From Chloroflexota bacterium (GTDB lineage: Bacteria > Chloroflexota > Anaerolineae > Aggregatilineales > Phototrophicaceae): a stretch of DNA of 64,000 bases. The stretch is taken from positions 43,102 to 107,101 of the forward strand of contig QUBZ01000006.1 of the NCBI GenBank assembly GCA_014338005.1, written 5' to 3'. The notes under the pieces are model-generated. The model did not search any database. It saw nothing but the letters and a program-made list of their open reading frames with translations, and was not told the DNA's origin. A program made the position numbers and the translations under genes. Positions within the stretch are counted from its first letter, which is position 1; every line of letters begins with the position of its first letter. Below, piece by piece: positions 50,470 to 59,479 of this stretch.

Positions 50470-51765
50470 ATGATGGAAGCTCTTCTTTTTCTGGTCGTCG
50501 GCGCGGTGGCGGTGGCCGCCGCCGTTATGATGCTCCTGAGCGAAAACGCCGTCTACAGCGCGCTGTTCCTCATCATCAATTTTATGTGCGTGGCCTTTTT
50601 CTACCTCATGCTGGACGCGCCGTTTTTGATGATGATCCAGATCGCGGTTTATGCCGGGGCGATCATGGTTCTGTTTTTATTTGTGATTATGCTCCTGGGG
50701 GCGGAAAAACTGGGCGAGCCAACCCGTGAGTTTCGCTGGCTGGCCCCGCTGGCGCTGGCGCTTTCGGTGGCGTTTCTGGTCATCACCGGCATCGCCATCA
50801 CCCAGGGCCAGATTGACCTGCAAGGCCCGCAGACTCAGCCGCCGCTGGTGCGGGTAGCCCATGCTGCCTCAAACGCCGGGACGGTGGATGTGTATGCCGA
50901 CGGCCAGTTGATCGCCGAAAATGTGGTCTTTAAAGAGGCTTCCGCCTTTGTGCCGCTGGCGGCGGGCGAACATACCGTCACGCTCAATGCGGCGGGTACG
51001 GATACCGTCCTGCTGAGCGCGCCGCTGACGCTGGAAAACGCCCCGGAGCGCACCGTCAGCGCCTTTACGCTGGTCGCCTACGGGGACGCGCCGGCAATCG
51101 GTCTGATTCCCGATAACCTGGAAACCACCGAAGACCGCAGCGGGCGGCTGACGATTTTCAACGCTTTCGACAGGCCGGTTGACCTGTGGGATATGGGGTC
51201 GGAATTTAACCCCGACGATGACCGCGCCGTGACGAGCAGCCTGGCCCCCGGCGCGTCGGTCGAACTGCCCGCCATCCCGGAAAATACCGATCTGCGCGCC
51301 TGGCGCTTCACCGAAGCCGGCAGCAAAGAAGCGGCGCTGTTCCGGCTGAATAACCCCGACGTTTTCCGCATCCGCCGCGACGAAGCGCAGGTGCTGGTGC
51401 TGGTAAGCGAGCGCGTGCTGGCCGGCACCGAGCAGGATTTGGTGCGCGCCGTCGCCGTGCCGCTGCTCAGCCGCGCCTTGCCCAGCTTCGGCGGGCCGCA
51501 GGCCGTTGGTGAACTGCTGTTCACGCGCTACATGCTGCCCTTGCAGCTGGTGGCCGTGCTGCTGCTGGTGGCGATGATCGGCGCCATCGTGCTGACCCAT
51601 AAAGAAGACTTCCGCCCGCGCCGCCGCGATGTGCGCCGCCGGGTTGCTAAACCGCTGGCCGCCGCCATCTCCACCCAGGTGGGGCGCGACGTGCTTCAGC
51701 CAGGGCTTGAAACGCCAAAGCTGCCGCCGCAGGAAGAAGAACAGCCGCAGCCGGTGGCTGATTAA
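50470..51765 (+). CDS. nuoJ: NADH-quinone oxidoreductase subunit J with inserted DUF4397-like domain
   Basis: 431 residues, about twice the usual size. Residues 1-112 are the first four NuoJ helices (NAVYSALFLIINFMCVAFFY, QIAVYAGAIMVLFLFVIMLL). Residues about 125-315 are a soluble beta-rich insert beginning VRVAHAASNAGTVDVYADGQ, a typical DUF4397 opening, followed by AFVPLAAGEHTVTLNAAGTD. NuoJ resumes at about 343 (VGELLFTRYMLPLQLVAVLL, AMIGAIVLTHKED), giving helix five, then a 50-residue basic and Glu/Pro-rich tail. By the known topology of NuoJ the loop between helices four and five faces outside the cytoplasm, which suits DUF4397. The frame is open throughout, so this is a true in-frame insertion. 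Confidence 0.93.
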   Translation: MMEALLFLVVGAVAVAAAVMMLLSENAVYSALFLIINFMCVAFFYLMLDAPFLMMIQIAVYAGAIMVLFLFVIMLLGAEKLGEPTREFRWLAPLALALSVAFLVITGIAITQGQIDLQGPQTQPPLVRVAHAASNAGTVDVYADGQLIAENVVFKEASAFVPLAAGEHTVTLNAAGTDTVLLSAPLTLENAPERTVSAFTLVAYGDAPAIGLIPDNLETTEDRSGRLTIFNAFDRPVDLWDMGSEFNPDDDRAVTSSLAPGASVELPAIPENTDLRAWRFTEAGSKEAALFRLNNPDVFRIRRDEAQVLVLVSERVLAGTEQDLVRAVAVPLLSRALPSFGGPQAVGELLFTRYMLPLQLVAVLLLVAMIGAIVLTHKEDFRPRRRDVRRRVAKPLAAAISTQVGRDVLQPGLETPKLPPQEEEQPQPVAD

Positions 51766-51771
51766 ACGGTG

Positions 51772-51798
51772 TAGGGGCGCGGCGGTATACCGCACCCC
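51772..51798. repeat. GC-rich palindrome, nuoJ-nuoK gap
   Basis: GGGGCG...GCGGTATACCGC...CCCC: a perfect GCGGTATACCGC core with partly paired flanks. It is a divergent relative of the GGGGCGGG family at best. Confidence 0.4.
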
Positions 51799-51825
51799 AG
51801 AATAAACATCAAGGGAAACTGTTGT

Positions 51826-52128
51826 ATGGTTCAGATCGAAGCCTACGTGATTTTAAGCGCCGTCCTGTTCATCCTGGGCGCGATGGGCGTGCTGCTGCGC
51901 CGCAACGCCATCCTGGTGTTTATGTCGGTGGAGCTGATGTTAAACGCGGCCAACCTGGCGCTGGTGGCCTTCGCCAAACAGTGGAACCAGATGGACGGCC
52001 ACCTGTTCGTGTTTTTTGTGATGACGGTGGCCGCCGCCGAAGTGGCGATTGGGCTGGCGCTGATCGTCGCCATCTTCCGTTCCAAACGCAGCATTGATAT
52101 TGACCAGTTGCACCAGATGGAAGGCTAA
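51826..52128 (+). CDS. nuoK: NADH-quinone oxidoreductase subunit K
   Basis: 100 residues with three membrane helices. GVLLRRNAILVFMSVELMLN carries the conserved membrane glutamate, and MTVAAAEVAIGLALIVAIFR the second. It is a proton-channel subunit of the membrane arm. ATG 51826 follows GGGAAAC. Confidence 0.96.
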   Translation: MVQIEAYVILSAVLFILGAMGVLLRRNAILVFMSVELMLNAANLALVAFAKQWNQMDGHLFVFFVMTVAAAEVAIGLALIVAIFRSKRSIDIDQLHQMEG

Positions 52129-52204
52129 AGCCGGTTCCGGTTTCCGGGTGATCGGCACACGGGCCGAAAACCCGAAATTCGCGGCGCGGAACTAGAGGGG
52201 TTGT

Positions 52205-54631
52205 ATGGAAACATATGCACAGTTAGTCCCACTTGTTGTATTCATCCCCCTGGTGGGGATGCTGATTAACCTGTTCTGGGGCGCGCGGCTGGGCGGCAGG
52301 TGGCCGGGCATCATCGGCTCGACGGCAGCCATCCTGGCTTTTATCGTCTCCGGCCTGCTTTATTTTTACCTCATCAACAACGACTACCGGGCGGTGGTCG
52401 TCAACCCGCCCTTTTTAGACACCTGGATTAACATCCCATCCGGCGATATGTTCGTCCCCTGGCAGATGCGCGTGGACACCCTGAGCGTGACCATGATGCT
52501 GGTCGTCACCGGCGTGGGGTCGCTCATCCACGTTTACGCCATCGGCTATATGCTCGGCGATTCGCGCTACGCCCGCTTTTTCGCCTATCTCAACCTGTTC
52601 CTGGTTTTCATGCTGGTGCTGGTGACGGGCAACAACTTCTTGATGATGTTCGTCGGCTGGGAAGGCGTGGGCCTGTGTTCCTACCTGCTGATCGGCTTCT
52701 GGTTCGATAAAACCAGGGGCGAAGGCTGGAAAAACAGCAACGCCGCCCGCAAGGCCATGATCGTCAACCGCATCGGCGACTTCGGCCTGCTGATGGGCAT
52801 CTTCCTCATCTTCTGGACGTTCGGCACGCTGGACTACTTCACCCCCGGCGAAATCGCCAACCCGCACCTGGCCGAAGAACTGGCGCTGGAGGCCGAACAC
52901 GCCGCCGAAGCGGCAGCCGTTGAGGGCGAAACCGCACGCGGCGAAACGGCGGCGGTAGAAGCGGCAGCCGTTGAAGCCGAAGCCGCGCCGGAAGGCGAAC
53001 AGGCCGCCGAGGGCGAAGGCGGACATGGCAGCGAACCGGCGGTTGCTTATACCAACAATGACCACATCCCCACCGAAATGCTCGGTGTTTTTGGCAAAAC
53101 GGAACGCCTGCTCGAAGAAGGCGGCCATGAAGTGAGCTTTGGGCCGTTTTCGCTGCCGTTTGAAACGGTGCTGGTGTTGATTACCCTGTTCATGCTGCTC
53201 GGCGCAACCGGCAAAAGCGCGCAGATACCGCTGTTCATCTGGCTGCCGGACGCGATGGCCGGCCCGACGCCCGTCAGCGCGCTCATTCACGCCGCCACGA
53301 TGGTCACGGCGGGCGTGTACATGATGGTTCGCAGCAACGTCTTTTATTACAACGCCGACCTGACCTCGCTGATTGTGACGCTGGTCGGCGCGGGTACGGC
53401 GCTGGTGGCGGGTTTTATCGCCGTCGGCCAGTGGGACATCAAGCGCGTGCTGGCCTACAGCACCATCAGCCAGCTTGGTTTTATGGTGGCGGCGGTCGGC
53501 ATCGGCGCGTACAGCGCGGCCATGTTCCATCTGGTCACACACGCCTTTTTTAAGGCGCTGCTGTTCCTCAGCAGCGGCTCGGTCATTCACGGCATGGAAC
53601 ACGGCCACCACCACGTCCACGAACACGGACACGATCACCACGACGACAAACCGTTCGACCCGCAGGATATGCGGAACATGGGCGGCCTGCGCCACAAAAT
53701 GCCGGTCACGTACCGCGTGTACCTCATCGGCACGCTGGCGCTGGCGGGCATCTTCCCCTTCGCGGGCTTCTGGTCGAAAGATGAAATCCTGGCCGACTCC
53801 TGGCTGGCGGGGCTGTTCGATAACAACGTGGGCGGTTATATCGCGCTGGGGCTGCTGCTGCTGGCGGCCTTCTTCACCGCCTTTTACATGTGGCGGCAGA
53901 TGGAGATGGTCTTCTACGGCCAGCCGCGCACCGAAGCGGCGGAACACGCCCATGAGAGCGGGCCGGTCATGACCTGGCCGCTGGTGGGGCTGGCGATTTT
54001 GAGCGTCTTCGGCGGTTTTATGAACACGCCGGAAAACGTGCTGGGGCTGGACGGCATCTTCGGCGCGCACCGCTTCACCTATTTCCTGGAACACAGCGTC
54101 GTCCATGCCCACGCGGCGGAGTTCCAGCCGGTCATCGCGCTGGGCGCGCTGGCGCTGGCGCTGTTCGCGTTTTTCGCCGCGCGCACGATTTACGGCGGGG
54201 GACACGCGCTGGTGCGCGGCAGCCGCGACCCGCTGGCCGTGCGCCCGGAAACCAGCCCGATCTGGCGGCTGGCGCACGCCCGCCTGTACTGGGACGAAAC
54301 CTACTTCCGTCTGTTCGAGAATCCGTTCAACCGGACGGCCAAATTCCTGGCCGATACGCTGGACTGGGCTTTCTGGCATGATTATTTCCACAACACCGTC
54401 ATCCTCAACGGCTTTAATACGCTCGGCCAGTTTTTGAGCCAACCGGTAGACCTGGGGCTGATTGACGGTATTGTGAACGGCATCGGTCGGCTGGCACGCT
54501 GGCTGGCCGGCCGCCTGCGCCAGATGCAAACCGGCTACGTGCGGACGTATGCCGTGACGGTGCTGCTGGGCGTGGTGCTGGTGATCGTCATTTTGCTGCT
54601 GCCGCTGTTCACACAGGCAGGCGGCGGATAA
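52205..54631 (+). CDS. nuoL: NADH-quinone oxidoreductase subunit L with Ala/Glu insert and His-rich loop
   Basis: 808 residues, longer than the usual 610-660. Antiporter-like core: LVTGNNFLMMFVGWEGVGLC, RKAMIVNRIGDFGLLMGIF, PLFIWLPDAMAGPTPVSALI, HAATMVTAGVYMM, STISQLGFMVAAVG and THAFFKALLFLSSGSVIHGM. Two additions stand out. Residues 222-282 are a low-complexity Ala/Glu stretch with repeated AAAVE units between helices. Residues 462-480 hold a loop with eleven histidines among nineteen residues just after the conserved SGSVIHGM. The C-terminal helices include the long lateral helix region. It translocates protons. Confidence 0.95.
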   Translation: METYAQLVPLVVFIPLVGMLINLFWGARLGGRWPGIIGSTAAILAFIVSGLLYFYLINNDYRAVVVNPPFLDTWINIPSGDMFVPWQMRVDTLSVTMMLVVTGVGSLIHVYAIGYMLGDSRYARFFAYLNLFLVFMLVLVTGNNFLMMFVGWEGVGLCSYLLIGFWFDKTRGEGWKNSNAARKAMIVNRIGDFGLLMGIFLIFWTFGTLDYFTPGEIANPHLAEELALEAEHAAEAAAVEGETARGETAAVEAAAVEAEAAPEGEQAAEGEGGHGSEPAVAYTNNDHIPTEMLGVFGKTERLLEEGGHEVSFGPFSLPFETVLVLITLFMLLGATGKSAQIPLFIWLPDAMAGPTPVSALIHAATMVTAGVYMMVRSNVFYYNADLTSLIVTLVGAGTALVAGFIAVGQWDIKRVLAYSTISQLGFMVAAVGIGAYSAAMFHLVTHAFFKALLFLSSGSVIHGMEHGHHHVHEHGHDHHDDKPFDPQDMRNMGGLRHKMPVTYRVYLIGTLALAGIFPFAGFWSKDEILADSWLAGLFDNNVGGYIALGLLLLAAFFTAFYMWRQMEMVFYGQPRTEAAEHAHESGPVMTWPLVGLAILSVFGGFMNTPENVLGLDGIFGAHRFTYFLEHSVVHAHAAEFQPVIALGALALALFAFFAARTIYGGGHALVRGSRDPLAVRPETSPIWRLAHARLYWDETYFRLFENPFNRTAKFLADTLDWAFWHDYFHNTVILNGFNTLGQFLSQPVDLGLIDGIVNGIGRLARWLAGRLRQMQTGYVRTYAVTVLLGVVLVIVILLLPLFTQAGGG

Positions 54632-54643
54632 ATTCGAGAATAT

Positions 54644-54669
54644 GGTGGGGGCGGATTTTCGCCCCCACC
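54644..54669. repeat. GGGGGCG-type palindrome, nuoL-nuoM gap
   Basis: GGTGGGGGCG (54644-54653) pairs perfectly with CGCCCCCACC (54660-54669) around a 6-base loop. A variant of the dispersed family. Confidence 0.6.
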
Positions 54670-54719
54670 GGGCTTGATAGCTGTCGCGTCTTCAGACGAC
54701 ATCTTGAAGGGGAGTTTCT

Positions 54720-56291
54720 ATGGAAGCCGTCTCTACACCTACGCTGACCTCGGTGGTGTTGTTCATCCCGCTGGTGAGCATGTTTATCATCCTGCTTTTC
54801 CGCGAGGACACGCAGAGCGAATACATCAGGTGGGGCGCGCTCATCGGCAGCCTGCTGACGTTCGCGGCCTCGATCCTGCTGTGGCTGAGTTACGACCCCG
54901 CCCAGCCGGGGCTGCAAATGGCGCAGCGTTCCACCTGGATTACGCTGTCAGCCACCGACGCCACCTATAACATCAGCTATTACGTCGGCGTGGACGGCCT
55001 CAGCCTGCTGCTGGTCATCCTGACCACGTTCATCATGCCGCTGGCGATTCTGTCCTCGTTCCGCTCGCACGTGCTGGTGGAGCGCGGGCGCGAAAAGCTG
55101 TATTACGCCTTCATGCTGCTGCTGGAATGGGCGATGATCGGCGTGTTCGTGGCGCAGGATTTGTTCCTGTTTTACATCTTCTGGGAAGTAACACTGATAC
55201 CGATGTATTTCCTGATCGGCATCTGGGGCGCGGAGGAGCGCATTTACGCCGCCGTCAAGTTTTTCCTGTACACGATGGCCGGTTCGATTTTGATGCTGCT
55301 GGCGATTTTGTTCGTCGGCACGCAGGCGCAGTCCTTCGCCCTGCCGGACATCATCGCCAAAGTGCAGGCCAACCCCGATATGTTCCCGTTCTCCGGGCTG
55401 TTCAGCACCCAGTCATTTCTGTTCCTGGGCTTTTTGATCGCCTTCGCAATCAAAGTCCCGGTGTGGCCGCTGCACAGCTGGCTGCCGGATGCCCACGTCC
55501 AGGCCCCCACCGCCGGTTCGGTCATCCTGGCGGGCGTGCTGCTGAAGATGGGAACTTACGGCATCGTGCGCTTCTGCCTGCCGCTGTTCCCGCAGGCCAG
55601 CATCGAATGGGCGCCGATTATATCCGTGCTGGCGATCATCGGCATCATTTACGGCGCGTGGGTCAGCTACGCGCAGACGGACGTAAAGAAGCTGGTCGCC
55701 TATTCGTCGGTCAGCCACCTGGGTTTTGTGGTGCTGGGCATTTTCGCGCTCAATTCCCAGGGCATCCAGGGCGGCATTTTGCAGATGGTCAATCACGGCA
55801 TCAGCACCGGCGGGCTGTTTTTGCTGGTCGGGATGCTGTATGAACGCCGCCACACAAAAGCCATGAGCGCCTACGGCGGCATCTGGAAAGTGATGCCCGT
55901 TTTCGGCGGCCTCAGCCTGGTGATCGCCCTCAGCAGCATGGGTCTGCCGGGGCTGAACGGTTTCGTCGGCGAGTTCACCATCCTGCTCGGCACGTTCGGC
56001 AGCCCGTACCTGGGGTTCTTCTTCGCGCTGTTCGCCACCCTGGGCGTGATTCTGGCGGCGGTTTACATCCTGTATATGTTCCAGAAAGTTTTTATGGGCG
56101 AGGTGGACAAAGAAGAAAACAAAAACCTGCCCCCCCTGCACTGGCAGGAGCTGGCCGTCCTCATCCCCATCGTGATCGTGATCTTCTGGATCGGCTTGCA
56201 GCCGGGGACGTTCTTCGGCTCGATGGATGCCAGCGTGAACCAGCTTGTCACGCAGGTGACGAGCGCCGCGTCCAGCGTGGTGCTGCGATAA
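54720..56291 (+). CDS. nuoM: NADH-quinone oxidoreductase subunit M
   Basis: 523 residues. The antiporter-like core has YYVGVDGLSLLLVILTTFIM, LFYIFWEVTLIPMYFLIGIW, VKFFLYTMAGSILMLLAILF, VWPLHSWLPDAHVQAPTAGS and AYSSVSHLGFVVLGIF, with the conserved channel Glu, Lys and His residues. About fourteen membrane helices. Normal length and no inserts. Confidence 0.96.
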   Translation: MEAVSTPTLTSVVLFIPLVSMFIILLFREDTQSEYIRWGALIGSLLTFAASILLWLSYDPAQPGLQMAQRSTWITLSATDATYNISYYVGVDGLSLLLVILTTFIMPLAILSSFRSHVLVERGREKLYYAFMLLLEWAMIGVFVAQDLFLFYIFWEVTLIPMYFLIGIWGAEERIYAAVKFFLYTMAGSILMLLAILFVGTQAQSFALPDIIAKVQANPDMFPFSGLFSTQSFLFLGFLIAFAIKVPVWPLHSWLPDAHVQAPTAGSVILAGVLLKMGTYGIVRFCLPLFPQASIEWAPIISVLAIIGIIYGAWVSYAQTDVKKLVAYSSVSHLGFVVLGIFALNSQGIQGGILQMVNHGISTGGLFLLVGMLYERRHTKAMSAYGGIWKVMPVFGGLSLVIALSSMGLPGLNGFVGEFTILLGTFGSPYLGFFFALFATLGVILAAVYILYMFQKVFMGEVDKEENKNLPPLHWQELAVLIPIVIVIFWIGLQPGTFFGSMDASVNQLVTQVTSAASSVVLR

Positions 56292-56308
56292 ACCGGCCAG
56301 CCGGAGGC

Positions 56309-56332
56309 GGGGCGGGCAGTAAAACCCGCCCC
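56309..56332. repeat. GGGGCGGG palindrome, nuoM-nuoN gap
   Basis: GGGGCGGG (56309-56316) and CCCGCCCC (56325-56332) around an 8-base loop. Same dispersed family. Confidence 0.6.
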
Positions 56333-56372
56333 TTGACGATGATGCCGTAATGTTTATGGTCAGGGGTGAGCT

Positions 56373-57887
56373 ATGTTATTTGAAGTCCCAAGCCTCGAAT
56401 CGCTGAACCTGGGCGCGGCGCTGCCCGCCGTCAGCCTGACGTTCGGCGTTTGCGTGCTGCTGTTGGTTGATCTGCTGCTGGTTCCCAAAGACCGCAAGGA
56501 AATCACGGCCTGGCTGGCCGTCGCGGGCGTGGTCGTCAGCTTCGTTGTGAATCTGTTCACCTTCAACACCCATACCGAGGCGTTCCTGGGGATGTTCGTG
56601 GCCGACAGTTTCACCGGCTTTATGAATATCATCATCCTGCTGACGGCCTTCCTGGGCATCCTGCTTAGCAAGGACTACCTCAAACGGGCCGGCATCGAAC
56701 GCGGCGAGTATTATACGCTGATGCTGATGAGCGCCGCCGGCATGATGTTTATGGCGAGCGCCAACGACCTGGTGGTGGTGTTCATCGCGCTGGAACTGCT
56801 CAGCATTCCGCTGTACATCCTGGCGGCCTTCCGCGTGCCGGATGTGAAGTCCGAAGAAAGCGGCATGAAGTATTTCATCCTGGGGGCGTTTTCCAGCGCG
56901 TTTTTCGTCTACGGCGCGGCGCTGGTCTACGGCGCAGCCGGCACAACCAGCCTGCCCGGCATTTTCGGCGCAGTCGGCACGATTGTCCAGACCGGCGGCT
57001 CGGCAGCCTTCCTGCTGCTGGCCGGAGCAGGTTTAATCCTGGTCGGGCTGGGTTTTAAGGTGGCCGTCGTGCCGTTCCATATGTGGACGCCGGATGTATA
57101 CGAAGGCGCGCCGACGCCCGTCACGGCCTTCATGAGCGTGGGGGCCAAAGCCGGGGGTTTTGCCGCGCTGCTGCGGATTATGGCGATCTCGCTGCCGGCT
57201 TTTACGCTGGCGGACGGCCAGCCCTACGCCGCCTGGCAGCAGACCTTCTGGATTATCGCCGCTTTAACGCTGATTCTGGGCAATCTGGTCGCCATCGCAC
57301 AGAGCAACATCAAGCGAATGCTGGCCTATTCCTCCATCGCCCACGCCGGTTATATCCTGATGGCGGTGGCCGCCGCCGGCACAACCGGCCTGACCAACGA
57401 CGCCACGCGGGCGGCGCTGATTTACCTGCTGGCTTATATGTTCACCAACCTGGGCGCGTTCGGCGTGGCGCTGGCAGTGGAACGCGACGACGGCAGCGGC
57501 ACGAACCTGGAGGATTTCGTCGGGCTGGCGAAAAACCGCCCTGGGCTGGCGCTGATGATGGCGATTTTTATGCTAAGCCTGACGGGCATCCCGCTCACCG
57601 GCGGTTTCATCGGCAAGTGGTTTGTGTTTAAAGCCACGCTGGACGCCGGCCTGGTGGCGCTGGCGATCATCGGCGTGCTGACCAGCGTCGTGAGCGCGTT
57701 TTATTATGTGCGCGTGATCGTCAATATGTACCTGCGCGACGGCGAGGCCGAAACGCCGGGCGAATCGCGGATGGTCAACTGGGCGGTGTACGTCGCGGGC
57801 GCGGGGACGCTCATTATGGGCATTTTCCCCTTCCTCGTCACCGGCCTCAGCGATCTGGTGACGGTCGCGGCCAGCGTGGTTCGTTAA
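56373..57887 (+). CDS. nuoN: NADH-quinone oxidoreductase subunit N
   Basis: 504 residues, about fourteen membrane helices. EYYTLMLMSAAGMMFMASAN, LVVVFIALELLSIPLYILAA, YFILGAFSSAFFVYGAALVY, FHMWTPDVYEGAPTPVTAFM and LAYSSIAHAGYILMAVAA are NuoN blocks. It is the last gene of the operon; a strong palindrome follows 28 bases after its stop. Confidence 0.96.
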   Translation: MLFEVPSLESLNLGAALPAVSLTFGVCVLLLVDLLLVPKDRKEITAWLAVAGVVVSFVVNLFTFNTHTEAFLGMFVADSFTGFMNIIILLTAFLGILLSKDYLKRAGIERGEYYTLMLMSAAGMMFMASANDLVVVFIALELLSIPLYILAAFRVPDVKSEESGMKYFILGAFSSAFFVYGAALVYGAAGTTSLPGIFGAVGTIVQTGGSAAFLLLAGAGLILVGLGFKVAVVPFHMWTPDVYEGAPTPVTAFMSVGAKAGGFAALLRIMAISLPAFTLADGQPYAAWQQTFWIIAALTLILGNLVAIAQSNIKRMLAYSSIAHAGYILMAVAAAGTTGLTNDATRAALIYLLAYMFTNLGAFGVALAVERDDGSGTNLEDFVGLAKNRPGLALMMAIFMLSLTGIPLTGGFIGKWFVFKATLDAGLVALAIIGVLTSVVSAFYYVRVIVNMYLRDGEAETPGESRMVNWAVYVAGAGTLIMGIFPFLVTGLSDLVTVAASVVR

Positions 57888-57915
57888 GCCCCAGCCAGCT
57901 TAACCTCACCTCTAG

Positions 57916-57940
57916 CCCCCTCTCCATGATGGAGAGGGGG
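57916..57940. terminator. Hairpin at the end of the nuo operon
   Basis: CCCCCTCTCC and GGAGAGGGGG form a perfect 10-base-pair stem with a 5-base loop, followed by TATATAC rather than a T-run. It may end the nuo transcript or be another dispersed palindrome type. Confidence 0.5.
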
Positions 57941-57963
57941 TATATACAACCCTGGCGGATATT

Positions 57964-58881
57964 ATGAACGACCGAAACCAGCGCGACGGCACAATTTTTA
58001 TTTTGCTGTCGGCGACCGGCTATTCGTTTTTTGCGGTGTGGGTGAAGAACATCCAGGCAGCCGGCCTGGGGGCGCTGGACATCGGCTTCTGGCGCTTTTT
58101 GATCGCCGCGCCGCTGTTCTGGCTGGTCGTTTTTTTGCGGCGCGCGCCGCTCTCGCCGCGCCCGCTGCCCCGCCTGGGGCTGCTGGTGATGGGCTTCTTC
58201 CTGGCAATGGCGGCGCTGACGGCTTTCTTCGGCCTGGAGCGCATCCCGGCCAATACGTTTATCGTGCTGTTTTACACCTATCCGGCGATGGTGGCGGTTT
58301 TTTCGCTGTTTATGGGCGACCGGCTTCCGCCGGTGGATTGGCTGGCGCTGGCGCTGACCATCGTCGGCATCGCCCTCACCGTGCCAGACTTCGGCGCGGG
58401 ACTGAGCGGGGATAATCTGACCGGTGTCATCCTGGCGCTGGTGAACGCGCTGGTAGTGGCGGTCTATTTCATCCTCAGCAGCCGGCTGCTGCGCGGGCAT
58501 ACCGCTGTGGCGCGCGCCAGCGCGTGGAGCATCACTGGCACGTTTTTTATCATGGCGGCCACTGTGCCGTTCCGCGAGGTGCAGACCCCGTCGAGCGCGG
58601 CGGCCTGGGCCAACCTGCTGGCGCTGGCAACTATCAGCACGGTCATGCCGGTTTTTGCCCTCAATTCCGGCATCCAGAAGGTCGGCGCGGCACGAGCGGC
58701 CATCATCGGCACGATTGAGCCGATTCAAACGCTGCTGTGGACGTTTTTGCTGCTGGGCGAGCAGATGCAGCCGGCGCAGGTGGTCGGGGGGACGCTCATC
58801 CTGGGCAGCATCGTGCTGCTGCAAGCGCAAAGCCTGCTGCGGACGCGCGCCCAGCGTTCCAGGCCGGCGGAAAGCGGTTAA
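57964..58881 (+). CDS. EamA/DMT-superfamily transporter
   Basis: 305 residues with ten hydrophobic segments in two EamA repeats (IFILLSATGYSFFAVWVKNI starting the first, GVILALVNALVVAVYFILSS the second). FLAMAALTAFFGLERIPANT and VGAARAAIIGTIEPIQTLLW are typical of the family. Members export amino acids, nucleobases or other small metabolites; the substrate here is unknown. It is probably transcribed apart from nuo, though no separate promoter was found in the short gap. Confidence 0.9.
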   Translation: MNDRNQRDGTIFILLSATGYSFFAVWVKNIQAAGLGALDIGFWRFLIAAPLFWLVVFLRRAPLSPRPLPRLGLLVMGFFLAMAALTAFFGLERIPANTFIVLFYTYPAMVAVFSLFMGDRLPPVDWLALALTIVGIALTVPDFGAGLSGDNLTGVILALVNALVVAVYFILSSRLLRGHTAVARASAWSITGTFFIMAATVPFREVQTPSSAAAWANLLALATISTVMPVFALNSGIQKVGAARAAIIGTIEPIQTLLWTFLLLGEQMQPAQVVGGTLILGSIVLLQAQSLLRTRAQRSRPAESG

Positions 58882-58936
58882 ACTAACGGAAGGAATTAAG
58901 CGCATCCGGGCGGCAAATCGGGTAAAATAAAGCGAT

Positions 58937-59479
58937 ATGAATACAGTGGATAGTGTCAACGAACATATGCGGGCGCGGCTGCTGGTAAACCGTCATGGCA
59001 AGCTGACCACCGACCAGTGGAAGGACATGGTGACAGAACCCCTGACGGTCATCGGCCTGCTGCTGCTGCCGGGCATCCTCATCCTGGGGCCGAGGCTGGG
59101 GGCGTTCATCTGGGGTGGTTTTGCCCTGTTAACGCTGCTGGCGCTGGCTGCCCTGGCCGTCCTGTTCATCGGGCGGGGGCGGCGCTATGCGCGCGCGCCG
59201 GTGCATTTTGCGGTGCTGCAGGCCGGGGGCGGGTTTCAACCCTTCTGGGCTTTCTGGAAACCCGTCGTGCTGCACGACATTTCCGGCGAGGCGGTGCGTT
59301 TTGGCAAGCGCCTAACACCCTATACCCGCTTGCAGCCTCACCGGGATTACCTGGTGTACTATCTTAAAGACCGCGATACCAACGTTCTGTTGAGCCTTGC
59401 GCCTGCCGACCACCCGGACGCCGACCTGTGGCAGCCGTCCGAAACCTTTCAGAACCGTTTCGCCAGGCGCAGCCGTTAA
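58937..59479 (+). CDS. Uncharacterised membrane protein with two helices
   Basis: 180 residues. A basic N-terminal 30 residues, then two adjacent hydrophobic helices (VIGLLLLPGILILGPRLGAF and ALLTLLALAALAVLFIG, about 35-78), then a 100-residue soluble part with aromatic and basic residues (VLQAGGGFQPFWAFWKPVVL, LQPHRDYLVYYLKDRDTNVL) that may be a small beta barrel. No family recognised. ATG 58937 follows a TAAAAT stretch; the stop directly abuts the end of the convergent gene. Confidence 0.75.
   Translation: MNTVDSVNEHMRARLLVNRHGKLTTDQWKDMVTEPLTVIGLLLLPGILILGPRLGAFIWGGFALLTLLALAALAVLFIGRGRRYARAPVHFAVLQAGGGFQPFWAFWKPVVLHDISGEAVRFGKRLTPYTRLQPHRDYLVYYLKDRDTNVLLSLAPADHPDADLWQPSETFQNRFARRSR

Noticed and set aside
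52415..54529. 704-codon open frame on the minus strand across nuoL
   Set aside because: Antisense to nuoL, with low-complexity R/Q/H composition and no recognisable domain.
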